From Pseudomonas sp. SDI (GTDB lineage Bacteria; Pseudomonadota; Gammaproteobacteria; Pseudomonadales; Pseudomonadaceae), in assembly GCF_003105155.1 (NCBI RefSeq), contig NZ_QETK01000002.1:1-64000 (forward strand): a stretch of DNA of 64,000 nucleotides. The letters run 5' to 3'. Positions 18,716 to 27,636 of the stretch are shown piece after piece. Both the position numbers and the translations under genes were made by a program. The number at the start of each line of letters is the position of its first letter. Position 1 is the first letter of the stretch. The notes beneath the pieces were generated by a model. That model was not told the DNA's origin, made no database searches, and worked only from the letters and a program-made list of their open reading frames with translations.

Positions 18716-19768
18716 CTACCCCGACGCCAGCACCACGCTGCGGTAATGCCCCGGGTTGCACCCGGCCCATTTGCGGAACGCCTTGTAGAACGAACTGGTG
18801 TCGGCAAAGCCCAGGCGCGCCGAGATCTCGGCAAAACTCACCGCGGCGTCGCTCAGCCAGGCGATGGCCAGCTCCTTGCGCACACTGTCCTTCAGGCCCT
18901 GATAGGTGTGGCCCTCTTCGGCCAGGCGGCGGCGCAGGGTCGACGGCGAAATACACAGGCTGTGCGCCAGCGCGTCGGTTTCCGGCCAGGCAGCGGCCGG
19001 CAGGCTGCGCAGGTCATGCTTGATGCGCCGCGCCAGACTCAGCGGGTCGCGGTACTTGACCAGAATGTTCGCCGGCGCTTCGGCGAGAAACCGCTGCAGT
19101 TCCTCGCCACTGCGTTTTACCGGCAGGTCGAGGCAGTCGGCGGCGAACAGCATGCGCGTCCGCGGGCGACTGAATTGCAGGTTCTCGGAAAACATCACCC
19201 GATAATCGTCGCAGTACTGCGGCTCGGCGCAGCGCAGCTCGATGGCCAGGATCGGAATACGCCGCCCGGCCAGCCAGCAGGCCACGCCATGCACGATCAT
19301 CCAGAAGGTGAAGTAGGTGAACGGCCGGCGTGGCACATCCTCGCGCTCGCCGATGACGATTTCCGCCAGGCTCTGCTGGCGCAGCAGCACTGGGTGCAAG
19401 TGCTCAAGGGTCAGCGACAGGTATTCCAGCGCCAGCTCCAACGCCGCGCCAAGGCTCGGCTGGGCCATCGACGAGCGGCAGATGAAAGCCAGGCTACCGC
19501 TGCGCAGGCCGCGTGGGTCCATGCAGAAAAATTCGTCGTTGCAGCGCCGCGCCAGCAACCGCCACAGCTGTGCGTAGGCGCTGGCCGGCACCCGCGCCTG
19601 CGGGTCGTCGAGCTGCGCGGGGTCGATACCGACTCGGCTCAGCACTTCGCTGATCGCTACCCCCGGGGCACAGCTTTGCAGCAGTGCTTCGCGCACCAGC
19701 AACATGGCGATGGTGTCTTTCTCGGTCATCAGCACGCAGCGGCCCCGGGGTTGTGTTCGGACGGCCAT
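18716..19768 (-). CDS. AraC-family transcriptional regulator
   Basis: A 350-residue regulator. The first 230 residues resemble the Arabinose_bd-type ligand domain of OruR/ArgR-like AraC proteins, and the last 100 form the double helix-turn-helix: LAHSLCISPSTLRRRLAEEG, then SFAEISARLGFADTSSFYKAFRKWAG. Two starts are plausible: 19768, or the ATG at 19729 (MTEKDTIAML), which gives 337 residues; neither has a strong ribosome site. It lies between the NEL gene and the phosphonate genes on the minus strand. Its target is unknown. Confidence 0.82.
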   Translation of the reverse strand: MAVRTQPRGRCVLMTEKDTIAMLLVREALLQSCAPGVAISEVLSRVGIDPAQLDDPQARVPASAYAQLWRLLARRCNDEFFCMDPRGLRSGSLAFICRSSMAQPSLGAALELALEYLSLTLEHLHPVLLRQQSLAEIVIGEREDVPRRPFTYFTFWMIVHGVACWLAGRRIPILAIELRCAEPQYCDDYRVMFSENLQFSRPRTRMLFAADCLDLPVKRSGEELQRFLAEAPANILVKYRDPLSLARRIKHDLRSLPAAAWPETDALAHSLCISPSTLRRRLAEEGHTYQGLKDSVRKELAIAWLSDAAVSFAEISARLGFADTSSFYKAFRKWAGCNPGHYRSVVLASG

Positions 19769-19802
19769 CTTAGGCGCGCGCCGGGAAAAATCCAGCCCTG
19801 GC

Positions 19803-20666
19803 TCATGGCGTTGGTGCCAGGCTGAGGAATGCCTGGATCAGGCGCAGTTCACGACGCCGCTCCAGGCAACCGAGCATGTGCCGGTTGACCAGGCCGCTGC
19901 CGCTGATCGGCCGCGCCACCACCCGCGGGTCGTGGGCAATTTCCACCGAGGCGACGATGCCGATCCCCAGTTCGGCGGCCACGGCTTCGGTGACCGCCTC
20001 GCGGCTGTCCAGTTCCAGCAGCACCCGTGGCTGCACCTGGGCCTCGGCGCAGGCCTGGTCGAAGGTACGGCGGGTGATCGAACTGGGCTCGCGCAGCACC
20101 ATGATCTGCTTGTGCAGCTCGGCCAGCGGCAGCTCTTGGCGCTCGACCGCCCACGGGTGCCCGGCCGGCAGCAGGGCACAGATACGCGACGGCCCGAGGC
20201 TTTGCAGGTGCAGGCCCTTGCGGGGCTCGACCTCGGTGAGCACGGCCACATCGGCGTGCTCGGAAAGCAGCGCGGCCAGGGTTTCCTGGGCGTTGCCCAG
20301 ACGCAGGTTGACGGTAATGCCCGGGTAGCGCGCGCGCAGTTGGGCCAGCATCGGCATCACCCGATGCGGGCCGTCGGCGGCCACTTCAAGGCGCCCGGTG
20401 AGCAACTGGCGGTTAGCCTCAAGCATGGCCTGGGCCTCCTCGGCCAGGCCGAACATGGCGCGGGTAATCGCCGCCAGGCGGGTGCCCTCCTCGGTCAGCT
20501 CGACCCGCCGCGCGGTGCGCCGCAGCAAGGTGATCTGGTAGTGCTCCTCAAGCGCCTTGATATGCCCGGTTACCGCCGGCTGGCTGATAAACAGTCGCGC
20601 GGCGGCGCGGGTGAAGCTGCCTTCGCGGGCGACCGCGTCAAAGGCACGCAGTTGGAACAGGTTCAT
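19803..20666 (-). CDS. LysR-family regulator divergent from phnW
   Basis: A 287-residue LysR regulator with the N-terminal winged helix (FTRAAARLFISQPAVTGHIKALEE) and a substrate-binding domain of the CysB type (LAALLSEHADVAVL, then the ICALLPAGHPWAV stretch). It is divergently transcribed from phnW with 112 bp between the starts, the usual geometry for a LysR activator of the adjacent operon. The inducer is probably 2-aminoethylphosphonate or a product of it; this is inferred from position only. A TTATG-N5-CATAA palindrome in the shared promoter region is a likely binding site. Confidence 0.85.
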   Translation of the reverse strand: MNLFQLRAFDAVAREGSFTRAAARLFISQPAVTGHIKALEEHYQITLLRRTARRVELTEEGTRLAAITRAMFGLAEEAQAMLEANRQLLTGRLEVAADGPHRVMPMLAQLRARYPGITVNLRLGNAQETLAALLSEHADVAVLTEVEPRKGLHLQSLGPSRICALLPAGHPWAVERQELPLAELHKQIMVLREPSSITRRTFDQACAEAQVQPRVLLELDSREAVTEAVAAELGIGIVASVEIAHDPRVVARPISGSGLVNRHMLGCLERRRELRLIQAFLSLAPTP

Positions 20667-20681
20667 ATCTATCGGCCTGAC

Positions 20682-20696
20682 TTATGGCTGGCATAA
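20682..20696. promoter_or_regulatory. Putative LysR box between the regulator and phnW
   Basis: TTATG, five bases GCTGG, then CATAA form a perfect inverted repeat that fits the T-N11-A pattern of LysR-type operators. It lies 16 bases from the LysR start codon and 83 bases before the phnW start, where a regulator of both genes would bind. Confidence 0.55.
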
Positions 20697-20778
20697 CAAC
20701 AAACAATTTGATTGATGGCGCGCAGAATTGCAACGTAGGCGCCCTAGATTCAGCCGACCGCTTGTGAGGACCACCGGA

Positions 20779-21885
20779 ATGAGTAACGCCCCAATCCTGT
20801 TGACCCCCGGCCCCCTGACCACTTCGGCGCGCACGCGACAGGCGATGCTGGTCGACTGGGGTTCGTGGGACCAGAACTTCAACCAACTCACCGCCAGCCT
20901 GTGCCAGCAGCTGTTGACCATCGTCAACGGCCACACCCATCACCATTGCGTGCCCCTGCAAGGCAGCGGCACCTTCGCCGTGGAAGCGGCTATCGGCACC
21001 CTGGTGCCGCGCGACGGCAAGGTCCTGGTGCTGATCAACGGCGCCTATGGCCAGCGTCTGGCGAAGATCTGCAAGGTCCTGGGTCGTGCCTACGGCACTT
21101 TCGAAACCGCTGAAGACGAGCCGACCACGGCTGCCGACGTCGGCCGCCTGCTGCGCGCCGACCCGTCGTTCAGCCACGTGGCGCTGATTCACTGCGAAAC
21201 CAGCACCGGTATTCTCAACCCGCTGGCCGAGATCGCCCAGGTGGTGGCCGGCCATGGCAAACGCCTGATTATCGATGCGATGAGTTCGTTCGGCGCACTG
21301 CCGATCGATGCCGAGAAGGTCCCGTTCGATGCGCTGATCGCCGCTTCCGGCAAGTGCCTGGAAGGCGTACCAGGGATGGGCTTCGTGTTCGCCAACAAGG
21401 CTTCGCTGGCAGCTGCCGAGGGTAACTCGCACTCGCTGGCAATGGATCTGCACGACCAGTTCAGCTACATGCTCAAGACCGGCCAGTGGCGCTTCACCCC
21501 GCCCACCCATGTGGTGGCAGCGCTGCACGAAGCACTGCGGCAATACAGTGAAGAAGGTGGCCTGGCGGCCCGTCACCGGCGCTACGCCGACAACTGCCAG
21601 GCGCTGCTCGAGGGCATGGCCGAACTCGGCTTGCGCAGCTTTCTGCCGGCGTCGATCCAGGCGCCGATCATCGTGACCTTCCACGCCCCGCGTGACAGCC
21701 GCTACCAGTTCAAGGACTTCTACGAGCGGGTCAAGGCCAAGGGCTTCATTCTTTACCCAGGCAAGTTGACCCAGGTCGAAACCTTCCGCGTCGGCTGCAT
21801 CGGCTGTGTCGGCCCGGACGGCATGCGTGCTGCCGTGAACGCCGTGGCCGAGGTGCTGCGGGAAATGGAAGTGCTGGATATCTGA
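20779..21885 (+). CDS. phnW: 2-aminoethylphosphonate:pyruvate aminotransferase
   Basis: A 368-residue class V aminotransferase that converts 2-aminoethylphosphonate and pyruvate to phosphonoacetaldehyde and alanine, using pyridoxal phosphate. The Schiff-base Lys is K192 in [15 protein letters not shown], and the N-terminal [14 protein letters not shown] is typical of the family. The start at 20779 follows GAGG; the longer open frame upstream runs through the regulator promoter. It is followed 34 bp later by phnX, which uses its product, so the pair forms a complete two-step route for using aminoethylphosphonate as N, C and P source. Confidence 0.95.
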   Translation: MSNAPILLTPGPLTTSARTRQAMLVDWGSWDQNFNQLTASLCQQLLTIVNGHTHHHCVPLQGSGTFAVEAAIGTLVPRDGKVLVLINGAYGQRLAKICKVLGRAYGTFETAEDEPTTAADVGRLLRADPSFSHVALIHCETSTGILNPLAEIAQVVAGHGKRLIIDAMSSFGALPIDAEKVPFDALIAASGKCLEGVPGMGFVFANKASLAAAEGNSHSLAMDLHDQFSYMLKTGQWRFTPPTHVVAALHEALRQYSEEGGLAARHRRYADNCQALLEGMAELGLRSFLPASIQAPIIVTFHAPRDSRYQFKDFYERVKAKGFILYPGKLTQVETFRVGCIGCVGPDGMRAAVNAVAEVLREMEVLDI

Positions 21886-21919
21886 GCTGTCGCCCCTACC
21901 CGACCAAGGAAATTTTTCA

Positions 21920-22747
21920 ATGAACTACGAACACCCGAAACAGCTGCAAGCCGTGGTCCTGGACTGGGCCGGAACCGTGGTCGACTTCGGTTCGTTCGCG
22001 CCGACACAGATTTTTGTCGAAGCGTTCGCCGAGTTCGATGTCCAGGTGTCCATCGACGAGGCCCGTGGGCCGATGGGCATGGGCAAGTGGGATCACATTC
22101 GCAGCCTGTGCGACCAGCCGCAGATTGCCGAGCGTTACCGCAAGGCGTTCGGCCGGGCGCCAAGCGACGACGATGTGACGGCGATCTACAATCGCTTCAT
22201 GCCGCTGCAGATCGAGAAGATCGCCACACATTCGGCACTGATTCCGGGGGCGCTGGAGACCATCGGCGCGTTGCGCAAGGATGGCCTGAAAATCGGTTCG
22301 TGCTCCGGTTACCCGAAAGTGGTAATGGACAAGGTGGTGGCGCTGGCGGCGCAGAACGGTTATGCCGCCGATCATGTGGTGGCCACCGACGAGACGCCGA
22401 ATGGGCGGCCGTGGCCGGCACAGGCACTGGCCAACGTGATTGCGCTAGGGATCGACGATGTGGCGGCCTGTGTGAAGGTCGACGATACCGTGCCGGGGAT
22501 TCTCGAAGGCCGCCGCGCGGGGATGTGGACCGTGGCGCTGGTGTGTTCGGGGAATGCCCTGGGGCTGACCTACGAGGGTTATCAGGCACTGGCGGCGGAT
22601 CAGTTGGCGAATGAGCGCAAGCGGATTCATGCGATGTTCGAGGGATCGCGGCCGCATTACCTTATCGATACGATCAATGAGCTGCCTGCAGTGATCGCGG
22701 ACATCAATTGCCGCCTGGCACGCGGGGAAATGCCACAGGCGGCGTAA
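21920..22747 (+). CDS. phnX: Phosphonoacetaldehyde hydrolase
   Basis: A 275-residue HAD-superfamily enzyme that splits phosphonoacetaldehyde into acetaldehyde and phosphate. The nucleophile is D15 in LDWAGTVVD, the special cap Lys that forms a Schiff base with the aldehyde is K56 in [11 protein letters not shown], and the later HAD motifs are in [14 protein letters not shown] and [20 protein letters not shown] precedes the ATG. It is co-transcribed with phnW and ends before a convergent REP pair. Confidence 0.95.
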   Translation: MNYEHPKQLQAVVLDWAGTVVDFGSFAPTQIFVEAFAEFDVQVSIDEARGPMGMGKWDHIRSLCDQPQIAERYRKAFGRAPSDDDVTAIYNRFMPLQIEKIATHSALIPGALETIGALRKDGLKIGSCSGYPKVVMDKVVALAAQNGYAADHVVATDETPNGRPWPAQALANVIALGIDDVAACVKVDDTVPGILEGRRAGMWTVALVCSGNALGLTYEGYQALAADQLANERKRIHAMFEGSRPHYLIDTINELPAVIADINCRLARGEMPQAA

Positions 22748-22760
22748 GCCTTGCGGACCT

Positions 22761-22830
22761 CATCGCGGGACTAGCCCGCTCCCACAGGACACCGCTGTGT
22801 TCTCTGTTGGAGCGGGCTAGTCGCGCGCTG
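22761..22830. repeat. REP pair (inverted)
   Basis: Two inverted copies of the Pseudomonas REP core (TCGCGGGACTAGCCCGCTCC and its complement near 22807-22830) flank a short spacer between the convergent phnX and chrR genes. Such REP doublets are common in P. putida-group intergenic regions and may also help to end transcription. Confidence 0.85.
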
Positions 22831-22844
22831 GCAACGGCATCGAT

Positions 22845-23399
22845 TCAACCCGCCAAGCGAGCCACCCACCTTGCATAACTATCAATAAAGCCTTGCAAGA
22901 ACGGCCGCGTCTTCTCCGCCAGCTTGCCGTGCTCGTCAAACAGCGTTGCTGCGCCCCCCACATAAGCCTCCGGCTGCTGCATGCACGGCACATCCAGGAA
23001 CACCAGCGACTGACGCAGATGGTGATTGGCGCCAAAGCCGCCTACCGCGCCCGGCGATACGCTGATCACCGCCCCCGGCTTGCCACTCCAGGCACTCTGC
23101 CCATACGGCCGCGAGCCGACGTCGATCGCATTTTTCAACACCCCCGGCACCGAACGGTTATATTCGGGCGTGACAAACAACACCGCGTCACTTTGCCGGA
23201 TCTGCTCGCGAAACCTGCGATAGGCTGCCGGCGGGTCGGCATCGATGTCTTCGTTATACAGGGCCAGATCGCCGATCTCGACAATACTCAGCTGGAGGCT
23301 CGACGGTGCAAGCTCGGCCAGCACCTCGGCCACCTTGCGGTTGATCGACGCCTTGCGCAAGCTGCCGACGATCACCGCGACGTTGTAAACCTGGCTCAT
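22845..23399 (-). CDS. chrR: NAD(P)H-dependent FMN reductase, ChrR-like
   Basis: A 185-residue flavodoxin-like reductase. It matches the soluble chromate/quinone reductase ChrR of P. putida closely from memory: the FMN phosphate loop is VGSLRKASINRKVA, followed by VLFVTPEYNRSVPGVLKNAIDVGSRPYG-type segments and SPGAVGGFGANHHLRQSL. It is a cytoplasmic enzyme thought to carry out two-electron reduction of quinones and related compounds. ATG at 23399 (MSQVYNVAV) gives the family length; 33 more codons are open upstream but unlike the family. Confidence 0.85.
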   Translation of the reverse strand: MSQVYNVAVIVGSLRKASINRKVAEVLAELAPSSLQLSIVEIGDLALYNEDIDADPPAAYRRFREQIRQSDAVLFVTPEYNRSVPGVLKNAIDVGSRPYGQSAWSGKPGAVISVSPGAVGGFGANHHLRQSLVFLDVPCMQQPEAYVGGAATLFDEHGKLAEKTRPFLQGFIDSYARWVARLAG

Positions 23400-23548
23400 G
23401 ACGAATTCCAACCTGACTGAACAAAGGGAATTGTTAGTTATAGATGAAGCGCCAGTGCCGCGAGGTTTTTTTCCCGGTGAACAAAACTTCCCAGGCAAAA
23501 CAGTGGTCTATGCACCACAGAGCACATTCTTCAGAGGTCACACGCTAA

Positions 23549-23767
23549 ATGACAGCAGTACTGGTCGGACAATTTCACGCACGGGACGCCGAGGGCCGCA
23601 TCTACCCCGTGCATGAATTTCAGGAAGCCACCCTGCAAGCCGATGGAAGTGCCGCCTCTCTTCCGGTCACCACCTATCGCCTGGCCATCGGCGATCGGGT
23701 CAACCACTTGGGCGAGGACCGCTTCGAGCTGGTGCAGAGCGGTGTAGAAATCATCCGCATCCCCTGA
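23549..23767 (+). CDS. Small conserved-looking hypothetical protein
   Basis: A 72-residue protein, MTAVLVGQFHARDAEG then a short beta-rich sequence ending FELVQSGVEIIRIP. No signal peptide or known domain. Codon use is like the neighbours. The ribosome site (AGAGGT) is 13 bases before the ATG, rather far. It stands alone between divergent chrR and the tRNA genes. Function unknown. Confidence 0.5.
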   Translation: MTAVLVGQFHARDAEGRIYPVHEFQEATLQADGSAASLPVTTYRLAIGDRVNHLGEDRFELVQSGVEIIRIP

Positions 23768-23823
23768 ACCGCACGCTACGGCCTGATGCGTCAGCCCGTA
23801 GCCAGGCTTTTCTCAGGGCAAAC

Positions 23824-23855
23824 AAAAAAGGCGATCCTTGCGGATCGCCTTTTTT
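23824..23855. terminator. Bidirectional intrinsic terminator
   Basis: A6-GGCGATCC, TTGC loop, GGATCGCC-T6: a perfect stem with A and T runs on either side, so it works for the minus-strand tRNA-Val and for the plus-strand small gene. Confidence 0.9.
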
Positions 23856-23862
23856 GAATGTT

Positions 23863-23939
23863 TGGTAGGCACAATTGGATTCGAACCAACGACCCCCACC
23901 ATGTCAAGGTGGTGCTCTAACCAACTGAGCTATGTGCCT
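23863..23939 (-). tRNA. tRNA-Val (GAC), copy 1
   Basis: A 77-base tRNA with encoded CCA. The acceptor pairs AGGCACA with TGTGCCT, the D arm is GCTCAGTTGGTTAGAGC, the anticodon stem CCACC/GGTGG holds loop TTGACAT with anticodon GAC, and the T loop is TTCGAAT. It is identical to the second copy 244 bases away. Confidence 0.95.
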
Positions 23940-24046
23940 GCTGCGGGGCGCATTCTACTCAGGTCTGTGCACCTGCGTAAAGCACAATTTGCAAAAAAAT
24001 CAGCAGATTTACCCTGCCCCAGCGCCGCGCTAAAAACCGCACACAT

Positions 24047-24078
24047 GAAAAAGGCGACCCTCGCGGATCGCCTTTTTC
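24047..24078. terminator. Intrinsic terminator after tRNA-Val copy 2
   Basis: GAAAAAGGCGACCC, TCGC loop, GGATCGCCTTTTTC, nearly the same stem as the terminator after copy 1 with one mismatch. It lies just past the 3' end of the second tRNA on the minus strand. Confidence 0.85.
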
Positions 24079-24106
24079 GTGTACCGCCAACAGGAGCGGT
24101 AATGTT

Positions 24107-24183
24107 TGGTAGGCACAATTGGATTCGAACCAACGACCCCCACCATGTCAAGGTGGTGCTCTAACCAACTGAGCTATGTGCCT
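24107..24183 (-). tRNA. tRNA-Val (GAC), copy 2
   Basis: Second 77-base copy, identical to copy 1 through the mature tRNA including CCA. Being upstream on the minus strand, it is the first of the two to be transcribed. The following terminator is also shared, so the duplicated unit is tRNA plus terminator. Confidence 0.95.
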
Positions 24184-24385
24184 GCTGTGAGGCGGCATTC
24201 TACGGAATCGGCGGAGGGTGTCAACCCTTTTTTTCACGCTAAGCCACTGAATATCAAAATTTTTTTCGAGAGCCTGGAAAAAATGTTTTCGACCGTCCGG
24301 CTGGCGGGTGTTTATTATTGTTGATACGATCTGCGCATTCGTAAATTATATAGAACATACAACTACAAATCAGAGGTGCCCGCGC

Positions 24386-25669
24386 ATGGCCAACACCCCC
24401 TACCCAGCATCCTATTACGCAGCCTCGGCCAACCCGGTTCCGCAGCGTCCCGCCCTGCAGGAAGTCGTTGAGACGGACGTTTGCGTGATCGGCGCGGGCT
24501 ACACCGGCCTGTCCAGCGCCCTGTTCCTGCTCGAAAACGGCTTTAAAGTGACCGTACTGGAGGCCGCCAAGGTCGGCTTCGGCGCCTCGGGCCGCAACGG
24601 CGGCCAGATCGTCAACAGCTACAGCCGCGACATCGACGTGATCGAGCGCACCGTTGGCCCGAAACAGGCACAACTGCTCGGCCAGATGGCCTTCGAAGGC
24701 GGTCGCATCATTCGCGAGCGCGTCGCCAAGTACAACATCCAGTGCGACCTGAAAGACGGTGGCGTGTTCGCCGCCCTGACCAGCAAGCAGATGGGCCACC
24801 TGGAATCACAACAGCGCCTGTGGGAACGCTACGGCCACACCCAGCTGGAACTGATGGACCAGAAGCGCATCCGTGAAGTGGTCGCCTGCGACAACTACCT
24901 GGGCGGCATGCTCGACATGAGCGGCGGCCACATCCACCCCCTGAACCTGGCGCTGGGCGAAGCCGCCGCGGTAGAGTCGCTGGGCGGCAAAATTTACGAA
25001 CAGTCGCCGGCCATCCGCATCGAGCGTGGCGCCAACCCTGTGGTACACACCCCGCAGGGCAAGGTCCGCGCCAAGTTCATCATCGTTGCCGGCAACGCCT
25101 ATCTGGGCAACCTGGTTCCGGAACTGGCCTCCAAGTCGATGCCTTGCGGTACCCAGGTGATCACCACCGAGCCGCTGGGCGACGAACTGGCACGTACCCT
25201 GCTGCCGCAGGACTACTGCGTCGAAGACTGCAACTACCTGCTCGACTACTACCGCCTGACTGGCGACAAGCGCCTGATCTTCGGCGGTGGCGTGGTCTAC
25301 GGTGCGCGCGACCCGGCAAACATCGAGGCGATCATCCGCCCGAAAATGCTCAAGGCCTTCCCGCAACTGAAAAACGTGAAAATCGACTACGCCTGGACCG
25401 GCAACTTCCTGCTGACCCTGTCGCGCCTGCCACAAGTCGGCCGCCTGGGCGACAACATCTATTACTCGCAAGGCTGCAGCGGCCACGGCGTCACCTACAC
25501 CCACCTGGCGGGTAAAGTGCTGGCTGAGGCCCTGCGTGGCCAGGCGGAACGGTTCGATGCGTTCGCCGAGCTGCCGCACTACCCGTTCCCGGGCGGTCAG
25601 CTGCTGCGCGTACCGTTCAGCGCCCTCGGCGCCTGGTACTACACCCTGCGCGACCGTCTCGGCGTGTAA
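24386..25669 (+). CDS. puuB: Gamma-glutamylputrescine oxidase
   Basis: A 427-residue FAD-dependent oxidoreductase of the DAO family. It resembles E. coli PuuB along its whole length: SYYAASAN near the start, the FAD motif VIGAGYTGLSSALFLLENG, GFGASGRNGGQIVNSYSRD, SGGHIHPLNLALGE, and the C-terminal PHYPFPGGQLLRVPF. PuuB oxidises gamma-glutamylputrescine in putrescine catabolism; Pseudomonas PauB homologues act on several polyamines. It is alone here, with no ligase or aldehyde dehydrogenase beside it. ATG at 24386 follows AGAGGTG; the 26 open codons upstream run through the AT-rich promoter. Confidence 0.88.
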   Translation: MANTPYPASYYAASANPVPQRPALQEVVETDVCVIGAGYTGLSSALFLLENGFKVTVLEAAKVGFGASGRNGGQIVNSYSRDIDVIERTVGPKQAQLLGQMAFEGGRIIRERVAKYNIQCDLKDGGVFAALTSKQMGHLESQQRLWERYGHTQLELMDQKRIREVVACDNYLGGMLDMSGGHIHPLNLALGEAAAVESLGGKIYEQSPAIRIERGANPVVHTPQGKVRAKFIIVAGNAYLGNLVPELASKSMPCGTQVITTEPLGDELARTLLPQDYCVEDCNYLLDYYRLTGDKRLIFGGGVVYGARDPANIEAIIRPKMLKAFPQLKNVKIDYAWTGNFLLTLSRLPQVGRLGDNIYYSQGCSGHGVTYTHLAGKVLAEALRGQAERFDAFAELPHYPFPGGQLLRVPFSALGAWYYTLRDRLGV

Positions 25670-25687
25670 GCCGGAGCGCCGCTGCCG

Positions 25688-26374
25688 TCACTGCCCCAGG
25701 GCCGTGACGGCACGCCGCGCGGCCTGTTCCTGGCCCGCCTGGGCCAGGTCGTTGGCCGCCTTGAGCCAACGCTGACGATCCACCTGCGCCGGCAACTGGC
25801 CAGGCTGCTGTACCAGCACTGCCCAACTCCCCTCTTTCTTCCACGCCGCTTCAAAGTCGTCGAAGTCCATCAACAGGCGTCGGCTGAAGCCTGCGCGCAG
25901 CAATACCCGTTGCTTGTAACGGTCGTAGCCGACCAGCAGCGCGTAACGTGGCTCGCTCCAGAACGCCGAACCTTCCTGGAACCGCAGCAACACCGGATTG
26001 CCGGCCGCCACCTGGGTCAGCAGCGCCGACAGGGCCGGGTCCAGCGGATAGACCAGCATGCCGTAGTCACGGGCGACGCTCTGCACCGAGGTTTGCAATT
26101 GGTCGATGCCCTTGGGCAGGTGCAGCGGCGCCTTGAGCATGCCCGGGGTAATGCGCACGCCCTGCTCGGAGAGGATCGCGGCCAGGGCCATCGGCGCACT
26201 CTGGTCGGCGTTGCCACGGAAGAACGGTACGGTGCCAAGTTCGACCCGTTGCGGCAGGCTTTTCAGCTCGTTGTCGGGCTGGCTGGCGCAACCGGCCAGG
26301 CTGGCGGCAAGAGCCACGGCCAGCAGCAAACGGCGTGGTAGCGCAGCGGAAGACGTGAGGAATGTGGGCAGCAT
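25688..26374 (-). CDS. Peptidase C39-like lipoprotein without the catalytic Cys
   Basis: A 228-residue lipoprotein with signal sequence and lipobox LAASLAGC (MLPTFLTSS start at 26374), then a papain-like C39 fold: VPFFRGNADQSAPMALAAIL, later SEPRYALLVGYDRYKQRVLLR. In active C39 peptidases the first segment reads Q-C-G-P; here it is QSAP, so the nucleophile appears to be replaced by Ser. The C-terminal helical part may be a short TPR-like tail. It is probably a periplasmic binding or scaffold protein rather than a protease. It runs convergently against puuB. Confidence 0.7.
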   Translation of the reverse strand: MLPTFLTSSAALPRRLLLAVALAASLAGCASQPDNELKSLPQRVELGTVPFFRGNADQSAPMALAAILSEQGVRITPGMLKAPLHLPKGIDQLQTSVQSVARDYGMLVYPLDPALSALLTQVAAGNPVLLRFQEGSAFWSEPRYALLVGYDRYKQRVLLRAGFSRRLLMDFDDFEAAWKKEGSWAVLVQQPGQLPAQVDRQRWLKAANDLAQAGQEQAARRAVTALGQ

Positions 26375-26587
26375 GCAGACTCGCTTGTTCTGACGCCAGG
26401 CAGATGACGCCTGGGCGGAAGCGCAGATCATAGGACGACACGGCGGGCGGGTATAGCCCGAGGCGGGGTTAGAACGAATGGACCCAAGCCCTAGACCTTT
26501 GGTCAATGGCCTGCAACAAGGCAGCGGCTAGACTGAACCTGTAGTGGCAAGACAAGCCTTAAGCTTGTCGAGGTTGAGGAGGCACCC

Positions 26588-26737
26588 ATGAGCCTTGCAA
26601 TGGCAATCATTCTACTGATCGGCACCTGGCTGCTGGTAGCGGCCGCCATGCTCTGGGGCGTACTGCGTATCGCGCGGCGCCATCATCTGCACCAGCAACC
26701 CAAGGTAAAAGTGGCCAAGCCGGTGCATGCCCATTGA
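26588..26737 (+). CDS. Small single-span membrane protein (49 aa)
   Basis: MSLAMAIILLIGTWLLVAAA begins a protein with one transmembrane segment of about 25 residues and a short basic, His-rich tail (ARRHHLHQQPKVKVAK). The ATG follows an excellent GAGGAGG site seven bases away, and codon use is normal, so the gene is likely real despite its size. It is divergent from the C39-like lipoprotein. Function unknown. Confidence 0.65.
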   Translation: MSLAMAIILLIGTWLLVAAAMLWGVLRIARRHHLHQQPKVKVAKPVHAH

Positions 26738-26762
26738 ATTCATGTTTTGAACAGCTGAAAAG

Positions 26763-26832
26763 CATCGCGGGACGAGCCCGCTCCCACAAGGAGCACTAGA
26801 TACTCCTGTGGAAGCGGGCTCGTCCCGCGATA
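26763..26832. repeat. REP pair (inverted)
   Basis: ATCGCGGGACGAGCCCGCTC and its complement (GAGCGGGCTCGTCCCGCGAT with one change) flank a 20-base spacer, giving a hairpin of about 70 bases between the convergent small membrane protein and terC-like genes. Confidence 0.9.
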
Positions 26833-26852
26833 GGGCTTAACCGATCTTGCGA

Positions 26853-27602
26853 TCAGCCCTCCAGCGTCTCGCGCTTCTCCCGGGCCCGGCGAGCCAGGAT
26901 GTTCAGCACTTCGATCGCCGTCGAGAAGGCCATCGCCGCGTACACATAACCCTTCGGTACATGGGCGCCGAAGCCTTCGGCGATCAAGGTCATGCCGATC
27001 ATGATCAGGAAGCCCAGGGCCAGCATCACCACCGTCGGGTTGTCGTTGATGAACTTGGCCAGCGGGTCAGCCGCTACCAGCATCACGATCACCGCGCTCA
27101 CCACGGCAATGATCATGATCGGCAGGTGCTCGGTCATGCCCACAGCGGTAATGATGCTGTCGATCGAGAAAACGATGTCCAGCAACAGGATCTGCCCGAT
27201 GGCGGCGGCAAAGCCCAGGGTGATGGTCGAGGACGCCTTGGCTTCTTCCTTGGCGCGGGTGTCGACGCTGTGGTGAATCTCGGTAGTCGCCTTCCACAGC
27301 AGGAACAGACCACCGGCAATCAGGATCATGTCCTTCCAGGAGAAGGTATGACCGAACACGTCAATCACCGGCTCGGTGAGCTGGACGATCCAGGCCACGG
27401 TACTCAACAGCGCCAGACGCATCACCAGCGCCATGCTGATACCGATACGGCGCGCCTTGGAGCGGTACTCTTCCGGCAGTTTGTTGGTCAGGATCGAGAT
27501 GAAGATCAGGTTGTCGATACCCAGCACGATCTCCATGGCCACCAAGGTGGCCAGGGCGACCCAGGCGGTCGGGCTTGCAGCAAGTTCCAGCAGGTATTCC
27601 AT
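26853..27602 (-). CDS. TerC-family integral membrane protein
   Basis: A 249-residue inner-membrane protein with seven to eight hydrophobic helices. It carries the two conserved acidic signatures of the family, [12 protein letters not shown] in helix 1 and [17 protein letters not shown], which form the presumed metal site. TerC proteins are linked to tellurium resistance and, in several bacteria, to manganese export or metalation of exoenzymes. No yybP-ykoY-like manganese riboswitch is visible upstream; a small lipoprotein gene lies 34 bp before it, probably in the same transcript. Confidence 0.9.
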   Translation of the reverse strand: MEYLLELAASPTAWVALATLVAMEIVLGIDNLIFISILTNKLPEEYRSKARRIGISMALVMRLALLSTVAWIVQLTEPVIDVFGHTFSWKDMILIAGGLFLLWKATTEIHHSVDTRAKEEAKASSTITLGFAAAIGQILLLDIVFSIDSIITAVGMTEHLPIMIIAVVSAVIVMLVAADPLAKFINDNPTVVMLALGFLIMIGMTLIAEGFGAHVPKGYVYAAMAFSTAIEVLNILARRAREKRETLEG

Positions 27603-27636
27603 GGCTCAATCCTGAATTGATAGCAAAAGGTGAAGG

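Noticed and set aside
23398..23616. 72-codon plus-strand frame MTNSNLTEQREL
   Set aside because: It begins at the chrR promoter, lacks a ribosome site, and overlaps the better-supported small gene at 23549 in another frame.
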